A stretch of DNA of 64,000 bases, from assembly GCA_964487255.1 (NCBI GenBank), contig CAZAQV010000010.1, positions 62,001 through 126,000 on the forward strand, given 5' to 3'. Below are positions 18,657 through 26,919 of the stretch, in pieces. The DNA is from CAZAQV01 sp964487255 (lineage in GTDB: Bacteria; Myxococcota_A; Polyangia; Polyangiales; CAZAQV01). Both the position numbers and the translations under genes were made by a program. Position 1 is the stretch's first letter; every line of letters starts with the position of its first letter. The notes beneath the pieces are model-generated. The model made no database searches. It saw only the letters and a list, made by a program, of their open reading frames with translations, and was not told the DNA's origin.

Positions 18657-20432
18657 ATGAAGCCGGAGGAGCAGGGTTGGGAGGACGATGAGACTTCGGT
18701 GGCGGACTCGCGTCTTGACGTAAAGGCCATCGCGCGGCGTTCTGGACAGCCTATTGAGTCGGGCGTTGCCAACAAAAAGCCCCCCGCGAAATCCAGTCCG
18801 GCGTCTTCGGCTCTACCCCAGGATGACTACGGGGGTGGCGAGTCCAAGACGAGCATAGCGCCGCCGCCGAGCGTGCCCGAGGCCGGCACCGACGCCTACG
18901 AGGCCAGGCGTCTCCTTGGGGCGGACCCGGCTTCAGCCCAACCACGTGCTCGCAAAGTGAGCCCTCACGTGGTCCGTCACTCCGAGGCCCCTTTGCCGCC
19001 CCGAGCTGAGCAATCGACCAACATGCAGTTTGTGGACCCGCTCGTTGGGCGCGTGCTCGCTTGCAAGTACCGGGTGGTACGCCACATCGCGTCGGGCGGC
19101 ATGGGTAGTGTCTACGAGGCCGAGCATATCGTGCTGGGGCATCGCGTTGCCGTCAAAGTGCTGCACACGCACCTCGTCAAAAAACCCGAAAGCGCGAAGC
19201 GTTTTCTCAACGAGGCCAAGGTCGCGGCGAACCTAGATCATCCCAACGTGGTGCGCGCTGTCGACGTGGATGAGACCGAAGACGGTGTTCCTTTTTTCGT
19301 TCTCGAGTATCTCGACGGTCAACCTCTTTCGGCCGTGCTGGGTCGCGGGCGCCATCTGCCGGTTCGTCGTAGCTTGCAGATCATCATGCAGTTACTTTCT
19401 GCGCTTGAGGCTGCGCACGAAAAAGGGATCGTGCATCGCGACATCAAGCCGGAGAATATCTTCCTTCTCAAGCGTTCGGGCGACCAAGAGCACGTCAAGG
19501 TACTCGACTTTGGTATCGCGAAGATCTCCGCGGCGACGCGGGCGACCTCGCAGGGCAAGGTTTTTGGAACGCCCATGTACATGTCGCCAGAGCAACTCAA
19601 GGACAGCAGTAACGTTGACGAGCGCACCGACATATACGCGGTCGGTGTCCTGCTTTACGAGATGCTCGGCGGAACCGTCCCGTTTGTCGCAGATGGTCTG
19701 GCTGAGTTGATGATGGCGACTGTTACCAGCGAACCGACGCCGCTTGCTGAGCTGCGGGTCGACCTGCCAGAGGGCCTCGGCGAACTTGTGCGCGCCGCGT
19801 TCGCTGCAGAGCGTGAAGATCGTCCCCCGACGGTGGCAACGTTTCGCCACGAGCTGAGCCTTTTTCAGAACGCCGTCACGCAGATGGAACTTGAGCGGGT
19901 GGCTCTCGACCCCGAAGCCGGTACGCTGGACCCCGACGCGGTTCGTAACATCAAGGCGTGGCGAAAGAAGCGTACGGCAGCCGCAAAGTCCAAACGCTCG
20001 ACCTCGCTCCTGGTGGTCGCAGGCCTTTGTCTGCTCGTCGCTGGCGTTGCGGTCGGTGCTGGCGTTTCCAATTTTCGTAACTGGGTGACGGTTGAGGAGC
20101 AGACTGACCAGTCGGTACCCACTGTCGATCCGGTCGTGCCCGCGCCTTTTGAGGTGACGCCGGTCGTCGGCGTTGCCCCTGCGCTTGAGCAACCCGCCGT
20201 CAACGAAGAGAACGAAACCCGTGACGAGGGCAACGACGTTGCCGAAGAAGTTGAAAGCGAGTCCGAGGAGGCCAGCGAAGCCGCCGAGACCGAAGAGCCG
20301 CAGACGGAGGCCGCCAAGAGGGCGGCTGCGGAAAGAGCGCGCCGGCGTAGGGCCGCTCGCCGTTCCGCTCGCCGACGAGAGAAGAGAACAGAGGCCGAGC
20401 GGAGCGGCCTTGGTTTCCAGAACTCGTTTTAA
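18657..20432 (+). CDS. Transmembrane Ser/Thr protein kinase
   Basis: 591 aa from ATG 18657, preceded by an AGG-containing leader; the frame is open to 18570 but the extra residues look non-coding. A disordered N-terminal region of about 125 residues precedes a complete Hanks-type kinase domain: glycine loop SGGMGSV (about 146-152), Lys167, HRDIKPEN (260-267), DFG (284-286), and the GTPMYMSPEQL activation segment end. A transmembrane helix follows at about 449-472, then an acidic Glu/Ala-rich and Arg-rich extracytoplasmic tail ending LGFQNSF. All catalytic residues are present, so activity is expected. Divergent from atpDC. Confidence 0.92.
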   Translation: MKPEEQGWEDDETSVADSRLDVKAIARRSGQPIESGVANKKPPAKSSPASSALPQDDYGGGESKTSIAPPPSVPEAGTDAYEARRLLGADPASAQPRARKVSPHVVRHSEAPLPPRAEQSTNMQFVDPLVGRVLACKYRVVRHIASGGMGSVYEAEHIVLGHRVAVKVLHTHLVKKPESAKRFLNEAKVAANLDHPNVVRAVDVDETEDGVPFFVLEYLDGQPLSAVLGRGRHLPVRRSLQIIMQLLSALEAAHEKGIVHRDIKPENIFLLKRSGDQEHVKVLDFGIAKISAATRATSQGKVFGTPMYMSPEQLKDSSNVDERTDIYAVGVLLYEMLGGTVPFVADGLAELMMATVTSEPTPLAELRVDLPEGLGELVRAAFAAEREDRPPTVATFRHELSLFQNAVTQMELERVALDPEAGTLDPDAVRNIKAWRKKRTAAAKSKRSTSLLVVAGLCLLVAGVAVGAGVSNFRNWVTVEEQTDQSVPTVDPVVPAPFEVTPVVGVAPALEQPAVNEENETRDEGNDVAEEVESESEEASEAAETEEPQTEAAKRAAAERARRRRAARRSARRREKRTEAERSGLGFQNSF

Positions 20433-20475
20433 GTCACAGCGGTAATTGGGGGCGAACAACGCTGCGAGTCTCGGG

Positions 20476-21198
20476 ATGACAGTGCGCGACCTCCTGGCTA
20501 TGCTGGGGAGCATGATTCAGCCGACCGACGCGCTCTTTTCAGCGGGTAGATATCTTCGTGACAACCCGCGGGAGCTGCTTCGGGCAGCTCGCAGTGCACT
20601 GGGCCTTCGTGTCGGTGTGCCGCTCGATGTCTTTCGCTGGCTTGCCGAAAAAGCGGAGTCCTCGGGCAAGATCCAGAACGTCGTCTTGCGCCCCAAGCCA
20701 CCTGGGTTGGCCTTCGCAGGTAACCTTGACGCGATGAACACACCGCTTCGGGCGGAAGCGACGCTCTACGTGGAGAAGATGACGCTCGATGAGACGCAGT
20801 TGCGGATCGAGCTTCGCATCGAGGATGTCGACTTGCGCCTCACCCACAATGCAGAAACACCGGTGGCGATGCTCGTCAAGTCGGGTGCGCTCGACCTCAC
20901 CAAACCGGGCAACCTCGTTCGCCATATTCCCAATCTTCCGCCGCTGGTGGTCGACGCGCACGACAATCGCATCGTGCTCGACCTGATGCGTCACCCCGCC
21001 ATCGAGGCCAGCGAAAGCCTTCGTGCCATGATTTCCGTCATTACATCACTGCTGACGGTTCACGGGATCGAGGTCGAGAACCAGCACATGGATATGTCCC
21101 TTCGCGCGATTCCCAAGGGGCTACGTCACGCGGTGCGGCGCGTTCGGCGAAACGTGCTCAGTCCCGGTATCAGCAAAGCCCGCCGGCTGCTTCCGTAG
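20476..21198 (+). CDS. Conserved hypothetical protein, 240 aa
   Basis: Start taken as ATG 20476; an upstream TTG (20446) and an internal ATG (20512) are alternatives and no ribosome-binding site decides. No signal peptide. The middle (about residues 70-190) looks like a lipid- or ligand-binding beta-rich region (LRAEATLYVEKMTLDETQLRIELRIEDVDLRL), and the C-terminus is strongly basic (RRVRRNVLSPGISKARRLLP). No family recognised. It is 43 nt behind the kinase gene and may be co-transcribed with it. A folded convergent gap follows. Confidence 0.6.
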   Translation: MTVRDLLAMLGSMIQPTDALFSAGRYLRDNPRELLRAARSALGLRVGVPLDVFRWLAEKAESSGKIQNVVLRPKPPGLAFAGNLDAMNTPLRAEATLYVEKMTLDETQLRIELRIEDVDLRLTHNAETPVAMLVKSGALDLTKPGNLVRHIPNLPPLVVDAHDNRIVLDLMRHPAIEASESLRAMISVITSLLTVHGIEVENQHMDMSLRAIPKGLRHAVRRVRRNVLSPGISKARRLLP

Positions 21199-21202
21199 CG
21201 TT

Positions 21203-21286
21203 GTTCTTGTGATGAGCGTGCGAAGCAAAAGGGAGCCGATCTGCTATTTTGCAGATCGCTGCTCACGACGCGAAGCCGTGAAGAAC
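21203..21286. repeat. Irregular long hairpin in a convergent gap (element D, possible)
   Basis: Inner perfect stem GATCTGC/GCAGATC (21238-21244 and 21251-21257, 6-nt loop), outer stem GTTCTT/AAGAAC (21203-21208 and 21281-21286), and an intermediate partly paired segment around GATGAGC and GCTCACGAC. An A-run follows on the plus strand (a T-run for the minus-strand coaX transcript). Architecture recalls elements A-C but the arms are shorter. Confidence 0.6.
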
Positions 21287-21352
21287 CAAAAAAACAGCCT
21301 TGGCTCTTCCGCTGACGCGTCATCGTGGCCAATCGACTCAGTGCTGTTAGCA

Positions 21353-22117
21353 CTACTTGTTCATGAGGTAGATGTGGCGGAGGCCTTCAAGCGTGAGGTC
21401 GTCTGCGATTTCGCTCACGGTTTCGCTCTCCGGGCCGATGAGTGGCGCCAAGCCGCCGGTCGCGAGCACCGGGCAGCGCCCGCCCATCTCTTTCCACAGT
21501 CGCTCGACCAAGCCGTCGACCAAGCCCACATAACCGTAGATGAGGCCTGCCCGCATCGAGTCCGCGGTATTGCGTCCGATCGGGGAGGGTGGTTTCGAGA
21601 GTTCGACGCGCGGCAGCTTTGCTGCCCGTGATGAAAGCGCGCCTGCGCTGATTTCGAGCCCCGGCGCAATTGCGCCCCCAAGATACACGCCGCCTTCGGC
21701 AATGCAGTCGAAGGTAGTGGCCGTCCCGAAATCGACCACCACGACCCGCCCTTGGATCAAGTTATAGGCGGCCACAGCGTTGACGATGCGGTCTGCGCCA
21801 ACCTCTTTGGGGTTCTCATACTGGATGCGAATTCCAGTCTTGACGCCTGGTCCGACGACGAGCGGCTCCACCTCGAAGGCGCGCTCGATGGCTTCGCCGA
21901 TGCGATCACCAATGTCGGGAACCACAGATGCGAGAATGCAGCCCTCGATGTCTTCAGGCGAGATGCCAGCAAGTTGCAGGAGGTTGACGAGTAACACGCG
22001 ACACTCGTCGATCGTCTGTGCGCGTGAGGAGTGAAAGCGAAAGTCTTCTGTGAGCTGCTCGCCATCGAAGAGCCCAAGCACGGTGTGGGTGTTGCCGACG
22101 TCGACGACCAACAGCAT
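21353..22117 (-). CDS. coaX: Type III pantothenate kinase
   Basis: 254 aa. Phosphorylates pantothenate in the first step of coenzyme A synthesis. The fold is of the ASKHA type: phosphate-binding MLLVVDVGNTHTVLGLFDG, pantothenate-binding region around KEVGADRIVNAVAAY, and the VVDFGTATTFDCI motif with catalytic Asp. Type III enzymes need a monovalent cation and are not feedback-inhibited by CoA. Length is typical. The V4R-like two-gene unit lies upstream on the same strand, 13 nt away, so transcription may run through all three genes. Confidence 0.95.
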   Translation of the reverse strand: MLLVVDVGNTHTVLGLFDGEQLTEDFRFHSSRAQTIDECRVLLVNLLQLAGISPEDIEGCILASVVPDIGDRIGEAIERAFEVEPLVVGPGVKTGIRIQYENPKEVGADRIVNAVAAYNLIQGRVVVVDFGTATTFDCIAEGGVYLGGAIAPGLEISAGALSSRAAKLPRVELSKPPSPIGRNTADSMRAGLIYGYVGLVDGLVERLWKEMGGRCPVLATGGLAPLIGPESETVSEIADDLTLEGLRHIYLMNK

Positions 22118-22130
22118 GTTCTAGACTCGG

Positions 22131-22568
22131 CTAGCGAGGCGTTAGCGACAGGGAACGCTCCAACAGTTCCATGAACGTGACGCTCTTTGGTTGCGCTGCG
22201 GGGGAGCCAACCACGACCCACGGAGAGCCCGACCCTGCGAGCACTTGAGGCATCGACACGGGTTCCGGCGACAGGACCTGCGTGTCGCTGGGCGTGCCGA
22301 CTTCGATCGAGGGCTCGCTGCCTGCGGAGGCGGCAGGGACGGATTGGGGTGCGATCGAGGTGATGGGCGGTTCCGAAGCGACCGCCGTCTCTGGTGGCGG
22401 CGTCACAGAAATTGGGCTTTGGGAAGCAAGGGGCGCGGGCACTGCTGCGCTTGGTGCGATGGCTGCGCTTGGTGCGACGGCTGCGTCAGCTGCACGCGAG
22501 ACACGTGGCGACTGTCGGTTGGCCTGCACCTTGGCCAACAGTGCTTCGAGTTTCTCGACCTGGCTCAT
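22131..22568 (-). CDS. Ala/Pro/Ser-rich protein, coupled to V4R-like gene
   Basis: 145 aa. The N-terminal helix MSQVEKLEALLAKVQANR is followed by about 90 residues rich in Ala, Pro and Ser, a flexible linker, and a short C-terminal amphipathic helix (TFMELLERSLSLTPR). This is the make-up of a linker or adaptor peptide rather than an enzyme. Its ATG overlaps the stop of the upstream gene (ATGA, 22565-22568), so the two proteins are probably made together and may act together. No family recognised. Confidence 0.6.
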   Translation of the reverse strand: MSQVEKLEALLAKVQANRQSPRVSRAADAAVAPSAAIAPSAAVPAPLASQSPISVTPPPETAVASEPPITSIAPQSVPAASAGSEPSIEVGTPSDTQVLSPEPVSMPQVLAGSGSPWVVVGSPAAQPKSVTFMELLERSLSLTPR

Positions 22569-23119
22569 ACGCTGGTTCCGCTTGGCTCAAGCTTGCCGAC
22601 GATCTCCGAGAGCGAGTCGCCCTGCGCATACCAGCTCCAAACCTGTTCGGCCACCGAGGGGTTGATCATGATGAGTCGACCTTCTCCGTCTACTGGCAAG
22701 CAGACGACGTCGCGATCGAGAACGCGAGAGAATAGGCCGCCGAGCAGGGCTGCCATGCCGAGGTTGTCTGCGTCGAGCGAAGGCATGTCTTGCACGCGGC
22801 AAATCAATGCGTGGCCCCAGCGTTCAAGGCTCAGCGAACCCCAACCGAAGACACCCATGACCGCGGAGATATGCGCCGCCGCCTCTTCGAGCGAGGCACT
22901 GGCGAGCCCACCACCCAAGTTGTTTGCGACGACGTCACCCATGTGTCGACCCAGGCGACGAACGGCGCGAACGTCGCCGCGCTCGACTGCAGCGGAGACC
23001 AACGTGCTGAGCACGTCATCGCTTAGAAGAACCATGCGCTGGCCTTCTTTCGTGTGTACAGAACCGCCCGCGATGTTGAACTGGTAAAAGCCTGCTGGAT
23101 CGAACGACATGCAGAGCAT
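22565..23119 (-). CDS. V4R-like small sensor protein (tentative)
   Basis: 184 aa. After a short beta-strand region comes LGRHMGDVVANNL, a helix bearing SLEEAAAHISAVMGVFGWG, a strand LSLERWGHALICRV, then AALLGGLFSRVLDRDVVCLPV. This order of helices and strands recalls the V4R (4-vinyl reductase/hydrocarbon-binding) fold used for small-molecule or effector sensing; the match is by eye, so treat as a hypothesis. No signal peptide. ATG 23110 is an equally good start; neither ATG has a good ribosome-binding site. The stop overlaps the next gene by 4 nt. Confidence 0.55.
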   Translation of the reverse strand: MLCMSFDPAGFYQFNIAGGSVHTKEGQRMVLLSDDVLSTLVSAAVERGDVRAVRRLGRHMGDVVANNLGGGLASASLEEAAAHISAVMGVFGWGSLSLERWGHALICRVQDMPSLDADNLGMAALLGGLFSRVLDRDVVCLPVDGEGRLIMINPSVAEQVWSWYAQGDSLSEIVGKLEPSGTSV

Positions 23120-23198
23120 CTAAAATGTTTGCCGGACGCGTGTCAATTGTTTGCGCTCAGAGCTTCGATCGGACCTTCGCTTGGTGCAAGATGCAGGG

Positions 23199-24503
23199 GT
23201 GAGGCGGCGACAAGTGGCGCGCGGCGGGCGCAAAAACAGGCTGTTTCTGGCCTTCATGCTGCTTTGGGCGGCGGATGGGGCCCTTTCGTTGCGCTTCCAG
23301 GGGGTCTCGGCCCAGCCACCGACGCCGGACGCAGGCCAACCGGAGGGCCTCCTCTCCGCGGTGGCCGAGATGTGGCTGCGTTCCCACGGGCTCGTTTGGG
23401 AGGGGCCGCGGGTGATGGTCGATGAGCTCGAGCCTCCGCCAGCCCAACTGGCGTCGAGCACGTCCACGTCGGTGCTTTTGACCACTGCCGGTGTGAGGCC
23501 ATCGGAGCGCGATCTGCGGGCTGCGAACCGTGGCCTCTCCCTCGCCCGCTTCGCGTTCAAGAACGATGGTTGGCCGATGCCCGAAACGACACCCTTTGAG
23601 CTCTACATCGTGGACGTGGGGCACGCGACTGGGCCGCAGGCGCATGTTCGAGCGCTGTATTCTGAAGGGGGGCACGACCGCGCGGCGGTGTTCGCCACGA
23701 TGGGCGAGGGACTGTTCGCTTTCGATCCGGAGGCTTGCTCGATCGATGCCTTTGCTCGATCGATGCTGCGTGCGCTGGACCCCTCGGAGAGTGCGGCCTG
23801 GCGAGAGGCTAGCGCGCGGGCGCTGACGCGCGACCTCCTCGGACGATCCTGCACAGACCCGTTTTCGACGAGCGAACAAGATGCGCTTGAGGATCCCGCG
23901 GCGTTTGAGGTGGTCCGTTCCCTGGTCGGTTTGCGTGAACTGTGGGCGCTTGGTCAGCAATGGACTTGGGAGGGGATGGGCCTGCGCGCATCGCCCAACC
24001 TTTGGGAAGTGCTTGCGTATGTGGTGCAGGGCAAGGCGCTGAAACGATCCCCCGACGACGTCTGGGAGCAGTTTGCCGAGCGGGTCGTTCTGTCCCGAGG
24101 ACTGGCGGGGGAGCTTGCCGAACATCCTCCGTTTAACGGGAAGACGCGGCGTATCTGGGGCGATCTGACCGGTCTCGAACCGCTTGGCGTCGAGGGCGTT
24201 CGATTTGAGGTAGAGGCGGGACCGCCCCTTCAGATTTGGCTTCACGGTGAGCCGGGAACCAAGTGGCTCCTGAACGCCCAGGCGCTCGACGCAGCCGGGC
24301 GGACGCTGACCGCAGTGGGCGCGACGTCGAAGAATCGACTCGACCGGTCCGCGGAGGTGCTGGTCTACCACCCGCTCGAAACGCCCAAGGGCACCGAGCA
24401 GGTCGTCATCTATGCGGCCAACCTGGGTGCCGAAGTCCGCGCGTTGGCCACGCCCGCGCTACAGCGCCGTGCATTTTACCTGGTGGTCAGCCGCGCAAAG
24501 TGA
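23199..24503 (+). CDS. Secreted hypothetical protein, about 434 aa
   Basis: GTG 23199 is chosen because it follows a GCAGGG-like site and gives a signal peptide (RKNRLFLAFMLLWAADGALSL, cleavage near VSAQ|PP); a TTG at 23151 also opens the frame. The mature protein is mostly helical in the middle (EQDALEDPAAFEVVRSLVGLRELWALG) and has a C-terminal beta-rich part (about residues 330-430). No zinc-peptidase HExxH or other catalytic motif is seen. Family unknown. It converges on a Cys-rich lipoprotein gene with 22 nt between stops. Confidence 0.7.
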   Translation: MRRRQVARGGRKNRLFLAFMLLWAADGALSLRFQGVSAQPPTPDAGQPEGLLSAVAEMWLRSHGLVWEGPRVMVDELEPPPAQLASSTSTSVLLTTAGVRPSERDLRAANRGLSLARFAFKNDGWPMPETTPFELYIVDVGHATGPQAHVRALYSEGGHDRAAVFATMGEGLFAFDPEACSIDAFARSMLRALDPSESAAWREASARALTRDLLGRSCTDPFSTSEQDALEDPAAFEVVRSLVGLRELWALGQQWTWEGMGLRASPNLWEVLAYVVQGKALKRSPDDVWEQFAERVVLSRGLAGELAEHPPFNGKTRRIWGDLTGLEPLGVEGVRFEVEAGPPLQIWLHGEPGTKWLLNAQALDAAGRTLTAVGATSKNRLDRSAEVLVYHPLETPKGTEQVVIYAANLGAEVRALATPALQRRAFYLVVSRAK

Positions 24504-24525
24504 CGCTTGTGAGCCGTGGCCCTTC

Positions 24526-25113
24526 TCAGAGCGAAGGGAAGCAGCTCGTCCCGGCCGTGAGGCACTTTGCAGCGACGCTCGTTTCGCAAGCCTGGCGCGC
24601 GGCAAGTTCGGGCGCACACGCCGGGCAGAGTTCGAAAGGCTGGTTCGCACATTCGCGTTGTTGACAGCAGTAGAGGTCGTTCCATTCCGACACGCAGCCG
24701 TTTTCGTACGCGCAGGCTGCGCCACCAAGCAAGACGCAATCCAGGCAGCTGGCGCCGGTCTCACTTTGTTCGGCGCACTTCTGTCGTTCTTCTTCGCTGT
24801 CGGCCGCAAAGAAGCAGGTGACATCCCCAGCGCTGCAGCTCTGTTCTTCCGGCGCCACCGGAGCCGATGCAGTGCAGTGACCCGCGTCGCTTGTCACGAC
24901 CGAGCCGTCGTCCACCGGGCCAGCTTCTTGGGTGCTCGCCTCCAGCGGCGTGGTGGCGTCTTTTGCGGACGACGCGTCTGCGGCGCTCGCGTCGGAGTTT
25001 GTGGCTTGACCGTCCACCGTCGCGTCTGTTTCGGTGTCTGCCGCGCCATCGTCGCCACAGCTTGCCGTGAGACACACCCAAAGTGCGAGAGAGATCCGTG
25101 CGTAGCTGCTCAT
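24526..25113 (-). CDS. Cys-rich lipoprotein
   Basis: 195 aa from ATG 25113, chosen because it opens directly onto a lipoprotein signal (MSSYARISLALWVCLTASC, lipobox Cys19); the frame is open further upstream. A linker of about 55 residues rich in Asp, Ala, Thr and Ser follows. The C-terminal about 100 residues hold many cysteines in pairs (CSAGDVTCF, CLDCVLLGGAACAYENGCVS, CCQQREC, CPACAPE), which suggests a disulphide-stabilised domain. Function unknown. The upstream lipoprotein gene on the same strand ends 47 nt away. Confidence 0.75.
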   Translation of the reverse strand: MSSYARISLALWVCLTASCGDDGAADTETDATVDGQATNSDASAADASSAKDATTPLEASTQEAGPVDDGSVVTSDAGHCTASAPVAPEEQSCSAGDVTCFFAADSEEERQKCAEQSETGASCLDCVLLGGAACAYENGCVSEWNDLYCCQQRECANQPFELCPACAPELAARQACETSVAAKCLTAGTSCFPSL

Positions 25114-25160
25114 GCGCAAGGCATAGCAGCTGGGCACGATCGAGCTAGTGTCCGCGGAGG

Positions 25161-25574
25161 CTAACTGCCAGAAGGCGGCACACACACCTTGTCGCCAGCG
25201 CGAGCGGTGTCGCCCGAATCGACGAAAGTGACTTTGGATGAGACGCAGTTGGCCTCGTTTTCCGGGGTGCGATTGGCATTACAGTCGAGGGCTTTGTCGA
25301 TGCAGACGCGGAAGCAGTAGTTCTGCCCCGTGTCCTCGTGGGTTACGCAGCGTGATGCCTCGGGACACTCCGCGTCGTTTGTGCAGCCCAAGATACCGCA
25401 GTAGCCGCCACGAAACGTGGAGGTCGGAATGCAGCTGAGTTCAACCGGGTCTTGAAGACATTCTTCGGTGCTCGCGCATTCAGCACCCACACCAAAACGG
25501 TCGGCGTCTGGTTCATCGCTGCCGCAGGCAACGACGATCAAGGAAGTTAAGCTTGCAGCAAGTACATTTTTCAT
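25161..25574 (-). CDS. Cys-rich lipoprotein, 137 aa
   Basis: Start at ATG 25574 because it gives a lipoprotein signal (MKNVLAASLTSLIVVAC, Cys17) after a GGGAA ribosome-binding site. The rest is a Cys-rich domain (CASTEECLQ, CIPTSTFRGGYCGILGCTNDAECP, RCVTHEDTGQNYCFRVC) resembling the small disulphide modules common in myxobacterial envelope lipoproteins. No family recognised. Probably co-transcribed with the downstream Cys-rich lipoprotein gene. Confidence 0.75.
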   Translation of the reverse strand: MKNVLAASLTSLIVVACGSDEPDADRFGVGAECASTEECLQDPVELSCIPTSTFRGGYCGILGCTNDAECPEASRCVTHEDTGQNYCFRVCIDKALDCNANRTPENEANCVSSKVTFVDSGDTARAGDKVCVPPSGS

Positions 25575-25723
25575 TTCCCGATGGTAACAGAATCGTTTGG
25601 AACGTCTCCATATTTGTGTAGGCACTGTGCGTCGAAGTATGAGTGATCGTCTGTTGGCGGGGGCAACTATTGTCATTCGCGCGACCCATCGTGCTAGGCT
25701 TTGAGCCTATGCGGAGGATGAAA

Positions 25724-26836
25724 ATGCGATTGTGTTTGGCTTTATGTTTAGGGCTTGCCGGTTTGGGGGTGACGGGTTGCTCATGCGATGATGAAGGTGA
25801 CGGTATGGGCACCGATGGCGGTGCAGATGGTTCAAACAACCTCGACGGTTCGAACAACCCGGACGGTTCGAACACGAACGCTGATGGCAACGTCATCAAT
25901 ATTCCCGACGGTTCTCAAGACTCAGGTTGGGTACTGATTCCCGACGGCGGTGTGCCCACGAACGAAGCGGGCATGGCGCTGTGCAACGGCGCGGTTTGTG
26001 CCTGTTCGGACGGTATCGACAACGACAATGACGGCCTTGTGGATGCGGCCGACCCGCAGTGCACGGGACCCGCCGACAACGACGAATCGATGGTGACAAA
26101 CTTTCCGACCAACTCGGTGGGGCAGGTGCTTTGTGGCACCGACCCGTGCGAGTGTAACGACGGGATCGACAACGACGGAGACGGAACCATCGATGGTCTC
26201 GACGTCGAGTGTTCGGGCCCAGCGGACAACGACGAGGGCTCGTTCGCGACGGGCATCTCTGGCGATAACCAAGATCCCTTCTGGCAGGACTGCTTCTTTG
26301 ACGGAAACTCGGGCGCGGGTAACGACGGCTGTCGCTATCACACCGAGTGTCTGACGGGTGATCGTCCCATCGACGACAAGTCGTGCATCGTTTCAGACAA
26401 GTGTCTTGAGTTCTGTGGGCCGCTGGCGCCGAACGGCTGTGACTGCTTCGGCTGCTGTGAGGTCACGACCTCAGATGGCAGCACGGTCAGTGTCCGGCTT
26501 AGCGAAGGTTGCACCGAGGAAGAGCTCGACAATCCGGAGCTTTGCCAGACCTGTCGTTTGCAGGATTCGTGTGTCAACGAGTGCGGCGATTGCGAACTCT
26601 GCCTTGGCAAGGGTGTTGAAGACCTCCCGGAGAAGTGCTTCCCGGACAAGACGCCAGACGCGAGCGTCATCTACCCCGAGGCGGGCGTCGATGGTGGTGC
26701 GGACGGCGGTGTCATCATCGTGCCGCCGCCACCGCCCTACACGTGTGAAGGCAGCTCGTTTGCGTGTGACGCTCAGGGGCGCTGCCCCGAGTTCTACGCC
26801 TGTAGCCTCGGCTGCTGTTTGCCCGTGCTGCGCTAG
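25724..26836 (+). CDS. Cys-rich lipoprotein with DNDxDG repeats
   Basis: 370 aa. GGAGG six nt before ATG 25724 selects this start over ATGs at 25709 and 25718; the result is a clean lipoprotein signal (MRLCLALCLGLAGLGVTGC, Cys19). An Asn/Asp/Gly/Ser linker follows, then two copies of CxDGIDNDxDGxxDxxDxxCxGPADNDE, a Ca-binding-like motif seen in MopE-type proteins. The C-terminal half is Cys-rich with CCxV and CxxC pairs. Expected to be displayed on the cell surface or in the periplasm; ligand unknown. A strong terminator follows. Confidence 0.8.
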   Translation: MRLCLALCLGLAGLGVTGCSCDDEGDGMGTDGGADGSNNLDGSNNPDGSNTNADGNVINIPDGSQDSGWVLIPDGGVPTNEAGMALCNGAVCACSDGIDNDNDGLVDAADPQCTGPADNDESMVTNFPTNSVGQVLCGTDPCECNDGIDNDGDGTIDGLDVECSGPADNDEGSFATGISGDNQDPFWQDCFFDGNSGAGNDGCRYHTECLTGDRPIDDKSCIVSDKCLEFCGPLAPNGCDCFGCCEVTTSDGSTVSVRLSEGCTEEELDNPELCQTCRLQDSCVNECGDCELCLGKGVEDLPEKCFPDKTPDASVIYPEAGVDGGADGGVIIVPPPPPYTCEGSSFACDAQGRCPEFYACSLGCCLPVLR

Positions 26837-26861
26837 CGTGCGAGCCTGAAAATGAGAGAAG

Positions 26862-26890
26862 CGGCGGTCCATTTGGATCGCCGTTTTTCT
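26862..26890 (+). terminator. Intrinsic terminator
   Basis: Nine-base-pair stem (26862-26870 with 26875-26883, one G-U pair), loop ATTT, followed by five Ts at 26884-26888. It follows the DNDxDG lipoprotein gene and precedes the pseudokinase gene. Confidence 0.9.
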
Positions 26891-26919
26891 TTGACTCGCT
26901 TAACGCTAGACTCCTCCAG

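Noticed and set aside
19392..20513. 373-aa minus-strand ORF opposite the Ser/Thr kinase gene
   Set aside because: Antisense to a complete kinase with all catalytic motifs.
23157..24371. 404-aa minus-strand ORF opposite the secreted 434-aa gene
   Set aside because: Arg/His-rich, no signal peptide or motif, while the plus-strand frame has a signal peptide.
26863..26883. Treated at first as the left arm of another junction palindrome
   Set aside because: Short stem, 4-nt loop and five Ts identify it as an intrinsic terminator in a tandem, not convergent, gap.
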